Assembly: GCF_000021705.1 (NCBI RefSeq)
Contig: NC_012751.1
Span: 186,001 to 250,000 of the forward strand
DNA from: Candidatus Hamiltonella defensa 5AT (Acyrthosiphon pisum)
GTDB lineage: Bacteria > Pseudomonadota > Gammaproteobacteria > Enterobacterales > Enterobacteriaceae
Direction: 5' to 3'
DNA: 64,000 nucleotides
Below, piece by piece: positions 56,906-64,000 of this stretch (positions are counted from its first letter, which is position 1; every line of letters starts with the position of its first letter). The position numbers were made by a program, and so were the translations under genes. The notes beneath the pieces were generated by a model. That model saw only the letters and a list, made by a program, of their open reading frames with translations. It searched no databases and had not been told where the DNA came from.

Positions 56906-57115
56906 ATGACTTTAAAAAAAGGTAAGGTGAAATGGTTTGATAAAATAGCAGGTTATGGTTTTATTTCACCGGAAGATGGTGGATTGGATATTTATGTTCA
57001 TAAAGCGGCCATTGCTAACATCAAAGATAAATCATTGATTGCGGGACAAGATGTAGAGTTCTCTTATCGTGTTAGTTTTCATGGACCTTCTGCAGAAGAT
57101 GTTATTGCTTTTTAA
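56906..57115 (+). CDS. Cold-shock-domain protein (CspA family)
   Basis: 69 residues from ATG 56906, preceded by AAGGAAG. KKGKVKWFDKIAGYGFISPE carries RNP1, here AGYGFI where CspC/CspE have KGFGFI, and DIYVHKAAI is RNP2, where VFVHF is usual. The protein binds single-stranded RNA and melts structure. The changed aromatic residues make it a diverged member; the length and fold core are kept. Long leader and clear terminator suggest a free-standing gene, placed between lpxK and ycaR where E. coli has none. Confidence 0.88.
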   Translation: MTLKKGKVKWFDKIAGYGFISPEDGGLDIYVHKAAIANIKDKSLIAGQDVEFSYRVSFHGPSAEDVIAF

Positions 57116-57252
57116 AATTTTTATGAGGGATACACTCGAAAAAATAAGCAAATAAAACTACAACACGATATTTTTTAGAAAAATTTCTACAATATCAGTA
57201 AACATTAAAAATAGTTTTAAACACCTTTTAAAACTTTATTAAGTGATTTAAG

Positions 57253-57290
57253 AAATGAGCGTCTATATAAATCTAGTCGCTCATTTTTTT
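57253..57290 (+). terminator. Rho-independent terminator after the cold-shock gene
   Basis: AAATGAGCG (57253-57261) pairs with CGCTCATTT (57278-57286), followed by a run of T. Loop of 16 bases. It lies 137 bases after the cold-shock stop and about 100 bases before ycaR. Confidence 0.75.
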
Positions 57291-57388
57291 ATTTTTACGA
57301 TAAAAAATGACAGTTTCATTGAATGAGTTGTGCTATTTTATGCTCAATTTTAGATCAAATAAATATTAAAATTTTTGAGGATATATAG

Positions 57389-57568
57389 ATGGATCATCAT
57401 TTACTCGAAATTATTGCTTGCCCCATTTGCAATGGTAAATTGCATTTTGACAAAAAAAATCTCGAACTGATCTGTCAGACCGATGAACTTGCTTACCCCA
57501 TAAGTAATGGGATCCCCGTTTTATTAGAAAGCCATGCTCGAGATTTATCGTCACTTGAGAAAAAATAA
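57389..57568 (+). CDS. ycaR: YcaR, Trm112-like small zinc-ribbon-type protein
   Basis: 59 residues (DHHLLEIIACPICNGKLHF, then DELAYPISNGIPVLLESHAR), the UPF0434/Trm112-like family in the usual place before kdsB. CPxC with a single later Cys (LICQ) replaces the full four-Cys zinc site, as in other YcaR. TGAGGAT lies before ATG 57389. The stop shares one base with the kdsB start (TAATG), so translation is coupled. Function unknown in E. coli. Confidence 0.93.
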   Translation: MDHHLLEIIACPICNGKLHFDKKNLELICQTDELAYPISNGIPVLLESHARDLSSLEKK

Positions 57569-58314
57569 TGTCTTTTGTGATTGTTATTCCTGCGCGCTAT
57601 GGATCAACTCGTTTGCCTGGGAAACCTTTAATTGATATTCAGGGTAAACCCATGGTGCTCCATGTGATGGAGCGAGCAAGAGAGGCAGGAGCTGATCGTG
57701 TGATTGTGGCGACTGATCATATAGAAATTTTACAAGTCATTAAATCAGCAGGTGGGGAAGCTTGCTTCACAAGCTCTGAGCATTCATCAGGAACAGAACG
57801 TTTAGCTGAAGTCATTGAAAAATATAGATTCAGTGATACTGATATTATCGTTAATGTACAGGGCGATGAGCCTATGATTCCCCCTATTATTATTGATCAG
57901 GTTGCAAAAAACCTTGCCAACACCTGCTTGGGTATGGCCACTTTGGCTGCGCCTATTACGAATAAAGTAGATTTAATGAATCCTAATGTTGTGAAAGTAG
58001 TGGTGAATGCCTTGGGTCATGCTTTATATTTTTCTCGAGCACCCATTCCATGGAAACGTGATGGGCTTATGACTGAGGAAAAAAACAGGACGGCGTTGCG
58101 CCATATTGGTATATATGCTTATCGAGTTGATTTTGTTCGCCGTTATATTAATTGGGGGAAAAGTCCATTAGAGGAAATAGAGAAATTGGAGCAATTACGT
58201 GTTTTATGGCATGGTGAAAAGATCCACGTCGATATAGTCAAAAAGATTCCCCCTCAAGGTATAGACAGCCCAGAAGATTTAGAAAAAATTCGAAAAATTC
58301 TTCCTGATTATTAA
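57568..58314 (+). CDS. kdsB: CMP-KDO synthetase
   Basis: 248 residues as in E. coli. SFVIVIPARYGSTRLPGKPL is the CTP-binding start; GGEACFTSSEHSSGTERLAE and VNVQGDEPMIPP follow, and HIGIYAYRVDFVRRY is near the end. It activates KDO as CMP-KDO for the LPS inner core in the cytoplasm. It overlaps ycaR by one base. Intact. Confidence 0.96.
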   Translation: MSFVIVIPARYGSTRLPGKPLIDIQGKPMVLHVMERAREAGADRVIVATDHIEILQVIKSAGGEACFTSSEHSSGTERLAEVIEKYRFSDTDIIVNVQGDEPMIPPIIIDQVAKNLANTCLGMATLAAPITNKVDLMNPNVVKVVVNALGHALYFSRAPIPWKRDGLMTEEKNRTALRHIGIYAYRVDFVRRYINWGKSPLEEIEKLEQLRVLWHGEKIHVDIVKKIPPQGIDSPEDLEKIRKILPDY

Positions 58315-58660
58315 CGGCATCGTTCGATTATCTGATCTATGGCAATATAAAATGCCCTCATCGTTTCATTAAGAATAACTTTTATTTTAATGAGTTAAAT
58401 AAAATAACTTTATTAACAGTGTTATATGGTTTTGCATAAATGTTTATCTCTTAATAGATACTCTTTAATTTATCATTTCATCTTGATCACTCCTAAATCA
58501 ACACCCTGATTTTGTTTTACTAGAAAATGTAATTCATTAACTAATTGAACTCGTTTACTGAAAAAATAAATATTTTGTGATCTTTATCTCAAATTTTGAA
58601 TTTATGAGTAGTTAAAAAAAATTCATATCATATAGTGCACACAAATAGAGGAAGAGACAT
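58315..58660. other. Gene-free region between kdsB and comM
   Basis: About 345 AT-rich bases. Apart from AGAGGAAGAGA before the comM ATG I see no site: no terminator with a T run after kdsB, no repeat and no tRNA. Confidence 0.4.
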
Positions 58661-60181
58661 ATGGCACTGGCAGTAATCAACACTCGAGCGAGTCTGGGGG
58701 TACAGTCTCCTGCAGTTGCGGTTGAAGCGCATATCAGTAATGGATTGCCTTGTTTTACCCTGGTGGGCTTACCTGAAACCGCGGTAAAAGAAGCGAGAGA
58801 TCGCGTACGGAGTGCGATTTTGAACAGTGGTTTTATGTTTCCAGCTAAGCGTATTACGGTGAGTCTAGGACCTGCAGATCTACCAAAAGAAGGTGGGCGT
58901 TACGATTTACCTATAGCTTTAGCCATATTAATAGCCTCAGAACAAGTGAGTGGTCACAAATCAGTTCATTATGAATTTTTAGGTGAATTAGCTTTATCTG
59001 GTGCATTACGACCTATTAATAGCACAATTCCAGCGGCTCTTGCATGCTCTAAAGCAAATCGGAAGCTGATATTACCTTCAGCTAATTCTCTAGAAATGAC
59101 GTTAATCCCTGAAGGGGAGGTTATGATTGCCAAACACTTGCTAGAGGTGTGTGGGTTTTTAAGTGGAGAAGAAAATTTACTTTCTGTTGTAAATAATGAA
59201 ACTGATCTAACAGATACGTATGCTGATCTTCAAGATGTGATTGGTCAACAGCAGTCAAAACGAGCTCTCGAAGTGGCTGCAGCTGGGGGGCATAATTTAT
59301 TACTAATTGGCCCACCTGGTACTGGCAAAACGATGCTGGCTAGCAGATTGATTGGCATACTACCTGCATTAACAAACGAGGAAGCATTGGAAACCGCTGC
59401 TGTAAACAGTTTATTAAATATTGAAAAATATCCGACTCAATGGCGTAAGCGTCCTTTTCGATCCCCTCACCATAGTGCCTCGATTGCTGCTTTAGTGGGC
59501 GGGGGATCTTTACCTCGTCCAGGCGAAATATCTTTAGCTCATAATGGCGTATTATTTTTATATGAATTACCAGAATTTGAACGCAGGGTACTAGATTCAT
59601 TAAGAGAACCACTAGAATCTGGGGAGATTATCATTTCTCGCGCCATGGCCAAGATTCGTTTTCCTGCAAGGGTACAGTTGATTGCGGCCATGAACCCAAG
59701 CCCAAGTGGGCATTATAAAGGTATTCATCATCGAACAACCCCACAACAAATTTTACGATATCTTTCAAAACTTTCTGGTCCTTTCCTTGATAGGTTTGAT
59801 CTATCTATTGAAGTTCCTTTATTACCTCCTGGTTTATTACAAATGCAAGAAAATCAGGGTGAAAGCAGCAGTACTATTAGAACGCGTGTTCTGAAAGCTC
59901 GTGAACGCCAATTAAATAGAACAAAAAAAATCAACGCTCATCTCAATAATAAAGAAGTGGCTAAATTTTGTCATATAAGCACTAAGGATGCTCAATTTTT
60001 AGAACAAGTGTTGTTAAAATTAGGTCTTTCCGTACGTGCTTGGCATCGCATTTTGAAAGTAGCTCGAACACTTGCGGATTTAGCTGAACAAGAAAATATT
60101 AAGAAGGATCACCTTGCTGAAGCGCTAAGTTACCGTTGCATAGATAGATTATTTTTAAAATTAAATAAAACTTTGAATTAA
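58661..60181 (+). CDS. comM: ComM/YifB-type Mg-chelatase-like AAA+ helicase
   Basis: 506 residues as in E. coli YifB. The N-terminal lid domain (SNGLPCFTLVGLPETAVKEA) is followed by Walker A GPPGTGKTMLASRL, then a Mg-chelatase AAA core and the C-terminal helical part (GLSVRAWHRILKVARTLADL). In naturally competent species ComM is a hexameric branch-migration helicase. Here the Walker B reads GVLFLYELPEFER, where the family has FLDELPEF: codon 301 (59561-59563, TAT) has replaced the catalytic Asp by Tyr. The rest is intact, so the protein may be folded but unable to hydrolyse ATP properly. AGAGGAAGAGA precedes the ATG. An early sign of decay or an error in the read. Confidence 0.92.
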   Translation: MALAVINTRASLGVQSPAVAVEAHISNGLPCFTLVGLPETAVKEARDRVRSAILNSGFMFPAKRITVSLGPADLPKEGGRYDLPIALAILIASEQVSGHKSVHYEFLGELALSGALRPINSTIPAALACSKANRKLILPSANSLEMTLIPEGEVMIAKHLLEVCGFLSGEENLLSVVNNETDLTDTYADLQDVIGQQQSKRALEVAAAGGHNLLLIGPPGTGKTMLASRLIGILPALTNEEALETAAVNSLLNIEKYPTQWRKRPFRSPHHSASIAALVGGGSLPRPGEISLAHNGVLFLYELPEFERRVLDSLREPLESGEIIISRAMAKIRFPARVQLIAAMNPSPSGHYKGIHHRTTPQQILRYLSKLSGPFLDRFDLSIEVPLLPPGLLQMQENQGESSSTIRTRVLKARERQLNRTKKINAHLNNKEVAKFCHISTKDAQFLEQVLLKLGLSVRAWHRILKVARTLADLAEQENIKKDHLAEALSYRCIDRLFLKLNKTLN

Positions 60182-60484
60182 AAAAGAACCAATTTATTGC
60201 AAAACCTGGAGTGTGTAAAATAAGACATGTTGTCGAAAGACCTTGTCCAATGAACAGCACCCAACGGTGCTCAGTCGAATGCTCAACTGAAATACGGGGG
60301 CCCCTGATTTCTTTTAGGTTTCGAAGACTCAGGGCGTGCGCCAGAGTCGAACAGAGACACTGGGGTATCACATCTATGGGGCGTTTTCTTTTGATTGACT
60401 ATCTTTCTCCATCTTCACAAAAAATACATTTCATTCAACTTCATATATATTTATTTACTTTTTTGATTCTCTACTACCTTAATA
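60182..60484. other. Gap with a short GC-rich stretch, between comM and the IS630 element
   Basis: The first 40 and last 110 bases are AT-rich; between about 60230 and 60390 the sequence is much richer in G and C (for example GGGGGCCCC near 60298) and contains a 6-bp hairpin AGCACC-CAAC-GGTGCT at 60256-60271. No frame is clearly coding. The missing 3' end of gspE, expected beyond the insertion, is not here. Confidence 0.4.
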
Positions 60485-61386
60485 TAGCTAAACGACATAA
60501 GAATAGTTACATAATATGTTCTGAAAACAAGGTATTGATGTCGCATTGAAGTTCTCTTCTTTTTCTTTTAGCTTGAGCCCATGTGTGCTCAATAGGGTTG
60601 AACTCGGGCGAATAAGGAGGCAAATATTCAATAGAATGACCGGCGTTGAGAATGGCGTGTTGAATATCTTTTCGCTTGTGGAAAGAAGCGTTATCCATCA
60701 TCATCACGCACGGATGAGGAAGAGCGGGTAGGAGCAGCTGAGTGACCCAGGCATAAAAAACATCGCTGTTAATGGAGCAGTTAAAGAGGCCCACCGCGAT
60801 GAGAGTGACCCCTAATAAGGCACCAATGACGTTAGTGCGGCCCTTAGCCTGCCAATCGTGAGTCCCAAAACAGCGTTGACCTCGTGTAGCGTATCCGTAG
60901 AGGCGGGGCATATCGTGAGCAAAGCCGCTCTCATCGAGATAAACCAGAGATTTACCCTGCTTTTGATACCCCGCGATTTTTTCCTGGAACCCCTGTCGTG
61001 CCTCTTCGTTTGCCTTGGGATGACGCAGAGTTTTTTTTATAGGTCAGACCCCATCTTTTCAATGCTTGCCAGATGGCTTTGGGGCACACCCCGAAACGGG
61101 CCGCCCGTTCCCGTTGATAGCTATCTGGATACTCTGCCACATCTTTGATAAACGCCTCTTTATCCATCTTGCCTCGACGCGGACCCGAGGGTTTCGGTTC
61201 TATTCGCTTGAGCCAACGCCTGAGAGTATCTGTACCTACGTGAAAACGCTTCGCCGTTGCTCTGATGCTCAGTCCTTCTTTCTCTCGAATACTCAAGACT
61301 TTTTGACGAAAATCCACTGAATAACTCATAGTGACCTCATGCTAATTAGTTCTTTATATTGTAACTAAAATTAAATCGCTTAGCTA
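60485..61386 (-). mobile_element. IS630-family insertion sequence
   Basis: About 902 bases. The ends are imperfect inverted repeats of some 30 bases: the left TAGCTAAACGACATAAGAAT and the reverse complement of the right TAGCTAAGCGATTTAATTTT, both followed by TAGTTACA. Each end is bordered by TA (60483-60484 and 61387-61388), the IS630 target duplication. It carries one transposase frame broken at a run of A. It sits inside gspE, whose frame stops right in the repeat. Exact ends could shift by a few bases. Confidence 0.85.
60507..61329 (-). CDS. IS630-family transposase in two frames (orfA/orfB, frameshift at A8)
   Basis: The upstream part (61329 to 60952) is a helix-turn-helix pair domain (SYSVDFRQKVLSIREKEGLS, ATAKRFHVGTDTLRRWLKRI). 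The downstream part is the DDE nuclease: VYLDESGFAHDMPR (first Asp), VMMMDNASFHKR (second Asp) and YSPEFNPIEHTWAQAK (Glu), ending at 60507. Near 61030 a run of eight A (coding strand) separates the two frames; removing one A joins them into a product of about 273 residues. Many IS use such runs for programmed slippage, so the transposase may be active. If not, it is a simple frameshift. Confidence 0.85.
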
Positions 61387-62638
61387 TATAAGGGAGTCGA
61401 TGCCGGCACAGGATGAGATGAAAAATCTAATTGTGGATTAGAAAAAAGTTCTGCTCGAGAACAATCTGGACAAAGCGTACGAACCAAACGTTGTGCCAAA
61501 ACCCCTACCAGGCTTGAAGAGATCAAAAAGGGCTCAATTCCCATATCTTTTAAGCGTGTCACAGCGCCTACCGCGGTATTGGTATGCAAGGTTGATAATA
61601 CGAGATGCCCTGTCAGCGAACCTTGTACCGCAATTTGAGCTGTTTCCAGATCACGAATCTCTCCTATCATCACCACATCCGGATCCTGGCGCAAAATGGC
61701 TCGCAACCCACGAGCAAAAGTCATCTCTATTTTAGAATTCACCTGTGTTTGCCCTACGCCTTCAATGACATACTCAATGGGATCCTCTACCGTTAAGATG
61801 TTACGCTCAGTGCGATTTAATTCCTGTAAGCCTGAATATAAAGTGGTGGTTTTCCCAGATCCTGTAGGACCCGTGACCAGCAAGATCCCGTGAGGCTTAA
61901 ATAGCTGTTTTCGAAATGTTGAAATTAAATCAGATGACATCCCTAAATCATTTAAATTGAGGATCCCCTGATGTTTATCTAAAAGGCGCAAAACGACGCG
62001 CTCTCCATGAGCGGAAGGCATGATAGAAACGCGAACATCCACCGAACGCCCCCCAATGAGTAAAGTGATTCGACCATCCTGAGGGATCCGCTTTTCTGCA
62101 ATATCTAATTTTGCCATGACCTTGATACGTGAGACGAGTAAGGCCGCTAATTGACGCTTTAATCGAAGTATTTCACGCAATATGCCGTCAATCCGAAAAC
62201 GAATGAGCAAGGCGTTTTCAAAGGTTTCGATATGAATATCAGAGGCCACTTCTTTAATCGCTTCTACGAACATGGCATTGATCAATTTAATGATGGGCGC
62301 ATCATCTTCACTCTCTAATAAATCTTCAGTGATAGGTAATTCTTCAGCCAAGACATACAAGTCACTCTCACTGCTGATATTTTCCATCAACTGACGCGCT
62401 TCTATTGAATCCCGTTGATAGGCAGTGCTCAATCTCTGTTTAAAATCGTTTGCTGATAAGGCATGAGTTTTATGCCTGTGACCCTTCGTACTTCTAAAAA
62501 AATATTTTTTTGCAAGGGCGGAACGTAGTAAAGCGTAGGCACATCGGCAGTATCCGTCTCTACAATCACTGAAAAACGGCGGGCATAACTGAAAGGGAGG
62601 CGAGTTATCCCGGTTTTTTCTGATCTTAATGAGATCAT
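61380..62638 (-). pseudogene. gspE: Type II secretion ATPase GspE, frameshifted and cut by IS630
   Basis: The start at 62638 overlaps the gspD stop (ATGA). The first 69 residues (PFSYARRFSVIVETD, LPYQ-like LMPYQQTI) end in a stop at 62429-62431; the remainder continues in another frame from STAYQRDSIEARQLMENI, with Walker A GPTGSGKTTTLYS, the Asp box VEDPIEYVIEGV, Walker B DPDVVMIGEIRD and the His box STLHTNTAVGAVTRL. The frame then stops 10 residues into the zinc-finger region (CPDCSRAE...PVPASTPLYS) exactly where the IS630 begins. The tetracysteine end, and the expected gspF after it, are missing. The secretion system is therefore very likely dead. Confidence 0.92.
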
Positions 62639-64000
62639 GATTTTTTAGTTATAGCTAGTAGAGCGCGAATTTCTGCTGGATATTCAGATTCTTTTCCATC
62701 AGCAGGAAGCAGTGGCTGCTTTGTGCGGGGCATTAAACTCAATCCTGGGTGATTTTTATACAGTTGCTCAGCTCGCATATAATGATATTTTCGTTGTGAA
62801 ATGCCGTCAGCAGAGAGCCCATCTCGTAAAATGGTAGGGCGGATAAATATCATCAAATTACGTTTTGTTTTTTTATTAACAGTGGATTTAAAAAGATGCC
62901 CCAAGATCGGAATGTCTCCTAGTACAGGTACTTTAGATACACTTTCCCCGCTCTCTTCATCGAGAAGCCCCCCCAATACAATTAATTGACCATCATCAGC
63001 CAATACAGTGGTTTTGAGTTTACGTTCCGCAAATTTGATATCAAGCTTGGTTTCCCCCTGAATTTTTGATACTTCTTGCTCTATCAGCAACTGTACGGTG
63101 TTCCCTTCGTTGATTTGAGGGGTGACTTTTAACATCACACCAATTTTTCTTCGTTCGACAGTATTAAAGGGATTCGTGTTATTCGCGTTTGCCGCCGAGC
63201 CCGTGAGTACAGGGACATCTTCACCTACCATAAACGAGGCTTCTTGATTATCTAAAGTGGTAATACTTGGAGTGGAAAGTACATTCACACTGGAATCGTT
63301 TTTCACCGCTTGAACCAGTGCTTGCCAATCTCCTTTAATAATACCGACCTTAGCACCACTGAAACCCGAGAGCAGTTTGCTCAGCAATGAGATATCACTA
63401 GACACTTGGGAAGGTAGGAACGTTTCGTTTTGATTCAAGGTATTCCCTGTTTTTGACTCCGCATGCCGTCGGGCCAAAGTTAACGCTCCTAATGGAATTT
63501 GATGGCCATTATTAAATTGAATCAAGCTGTTGTTCGCTTGCCACTGTACTCCGAAATTAATATCACTGATTTCTGCAACTTCAACAATCAGTGCCTCAAC
63601 ATGTACTTGAGCACGACGTATATCCAACTGTTCAATGATGCTTCGTATAGATTGCATCACATCTTGAGATGCTGTGACCACGAGCGCATTTGTTTTTTTA
63701 CTGGCGGCAATCGAAACAGACATTCTATTTTGATCTTGACCCTGCTCGTTTTGTTTCCCTTTTAAGGTGTTGCTCACTTTTTCAATGATGTCAACTAAAT
63801 CTTCGGCTTGACTGTATTTAAGGTAAAACACCTGACTGTAGCCGCTTTGCTGAGTTTCTGAATCCAGTTCCTGTATTAATTTTTTGATTTTTTGGCGCAT
63901 TTTAGGTTCAGCATGGATAATAACGCTGTTAGTCCGTTTATCGGCTACCACTGTGTATTTTGATATAGACAAATCATTTTGGGGGGCATTTTTATTTAAA
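62635..64000 (-). CDS. gspD: Type II secretion outer-membrane secretin GspD, 3' part (cut by window edge)
   Basis: The frame is open to the right edge. VVADKRTNSVIIHAEP and VSIAASKKTNALVVTASQD are N-domain repeats; AQVHVEALIVEVAEISDINF and the secretin core follow, with SVNVLSTPSITTLDNQEASF, VGEDVPVLTGS, VLGDIPILGHLFKS and NLMIFIRPTILRDG. It would form the outer-membrane channel of the type II secretion system. The tail (about 60 residues after IRPTIL) contains the usual S-domain region that binds the pilotin. The visible part is undamaged although gspE is broken. Confidence 0.92.
   Translation of the reverse strand, partial: LNKNAPQNDLSISKYTVVADKRTNSVIIHAEPKMRQKIKKLIQELDSETQQSGYSQVFYLKYSQAEDLVDIIEKVSNTLKGKQNEQGQDQNRMSVSIAASKKTNALVVTASQDVMQSIRSIIEQLDIRRAQVHVEALIVEVAEISDINFGVQWQANNSLIQFNNGHQIPLGALTLARRHAESKTGNTLNQNETFLPSQVSSDISLLSKLLSGFSGAKVGIIKGDWQALVQAVKNDSSVNVLSTPSITTLDNQEASFMVGEDVPVLTGSAANANNTNPFNTVERRKIGVMLKVTPQINEGNTVQLLIEQEVSKIQGETKLDIKFAERKLKTTVLADDGQLIVLGGLLDEESGESVSKVPVLGDIPILGHLFKSTVNKKTKRNLMIFIRPTILRDGLSADGISQRKYHYMRAEQLYKNHPGLSLMPRTKQPLLPADGKESEYPAEIRALLAITKKS

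Noticed and set aside
60256..60271. Hairpin near the comM end considered as its terminator
   Set aside because: Six-base stem without a T run on either strand.
1..64000. CRISPR arrays, tRNA or rRNA genes
   Set aside because: Reading both strands gave no regularly spaced repeats and no recognisable tRNA or rRNA; a covariance search was not possible.

Overview
The window looks like a chromosomal piece of an insect-associated, genome-degrading member of the Enterobacterales. Housekeeping genes (hemH, accA, dnaE, queE, crl, nadE, tilS, valS-holC-pepA, lptF-lptG, ompA, glmU-glmS, dgkA, lpxK, ycaR-kdsB, comM) read as close relatives of E. coli/Yersinia proteins. They sit beside many frameshifted genes, long AT-rich gaps and a transposon-truncated type II secretion locus. 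The long glutamine-dependent NadE and the mixture of intact LPS genes with decaying accessory genes would suit a Hamiltonella/Regiella/Fukatsuia-like symbiont, but the species assignment is inference only.

Bases 1-24782 form one long minus-strand surface-polysaccharide locus read from right to left. It is preceded by an ops-like element (about 24865-24876), the signal that recruits RfaH. In transcription order it holds a MurJ/Wzx-type flippase; a 2-aminoethylphosphonate (AEP) cassette (free nucleotidyltransferase, PEP mutase fused to a second nucleotidyltransferase, phosphonopyruvate decarboxylase, AEP transaminase) with overlapping start and stop codons; a methyltransferase; wrecked ornithine-cyclodeaminase-like and licD-like genes; a teichoic-acid-like CDP-glycerol module (TagF/B-type transferase, TagD-type cytidylyltransferase) with a GT4 glycosyltransferase and an EpsG-like Wzy polymerase; and a sulfotransferase-like, a FemAB/GNAT-like and a beta-propeller protein. 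The part from about 9.35 to 18.45 kb is visibly more AT-rich than the rest. After a gene-free junction come galE, an SDR epimerase, glycosyltransferases and a GDP-D-glycero-D-manno-heptose pathway. That pathway is decaying: hddA and manC are broken, gmhA is fused to the tail of hddA, and hddC is part of a three-domain fusion.

Bases 24977-35488 carry mainly minus-strand core genes, with crl on the plus strand. Bases 35736-38495 carry a DUF481 outer-membrane protein and an orphan lysine-rich coiled-coil protein. Bases 38496-44408 hold qmcA, valS, holC and pepA. Then come lptF-lptG and ompA (plus), glmU-glmS (minus), dgkA-opgE (plus; OpgE makes the diacylglycerol that DgkA recycles), paeA (minus), and lpxK, a cold-shock gene, ycaR-kdsB and comM (plus). 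ComM carries a Tyr where the Walker B Asp is expected. The right end holds an IS630-family element that cuts off gspE, followed by the 3' part of gspD.

The most interesting system is the combined phosphonate, CDP-glycerol and sulfotransferase-like decoration locus. It predicts an AEP- and/or glycerol-phosphate-modified surface glycan in a probable symbiont. Its candidate LicD-type transferase is truncated, so how AEP would be attached is open.
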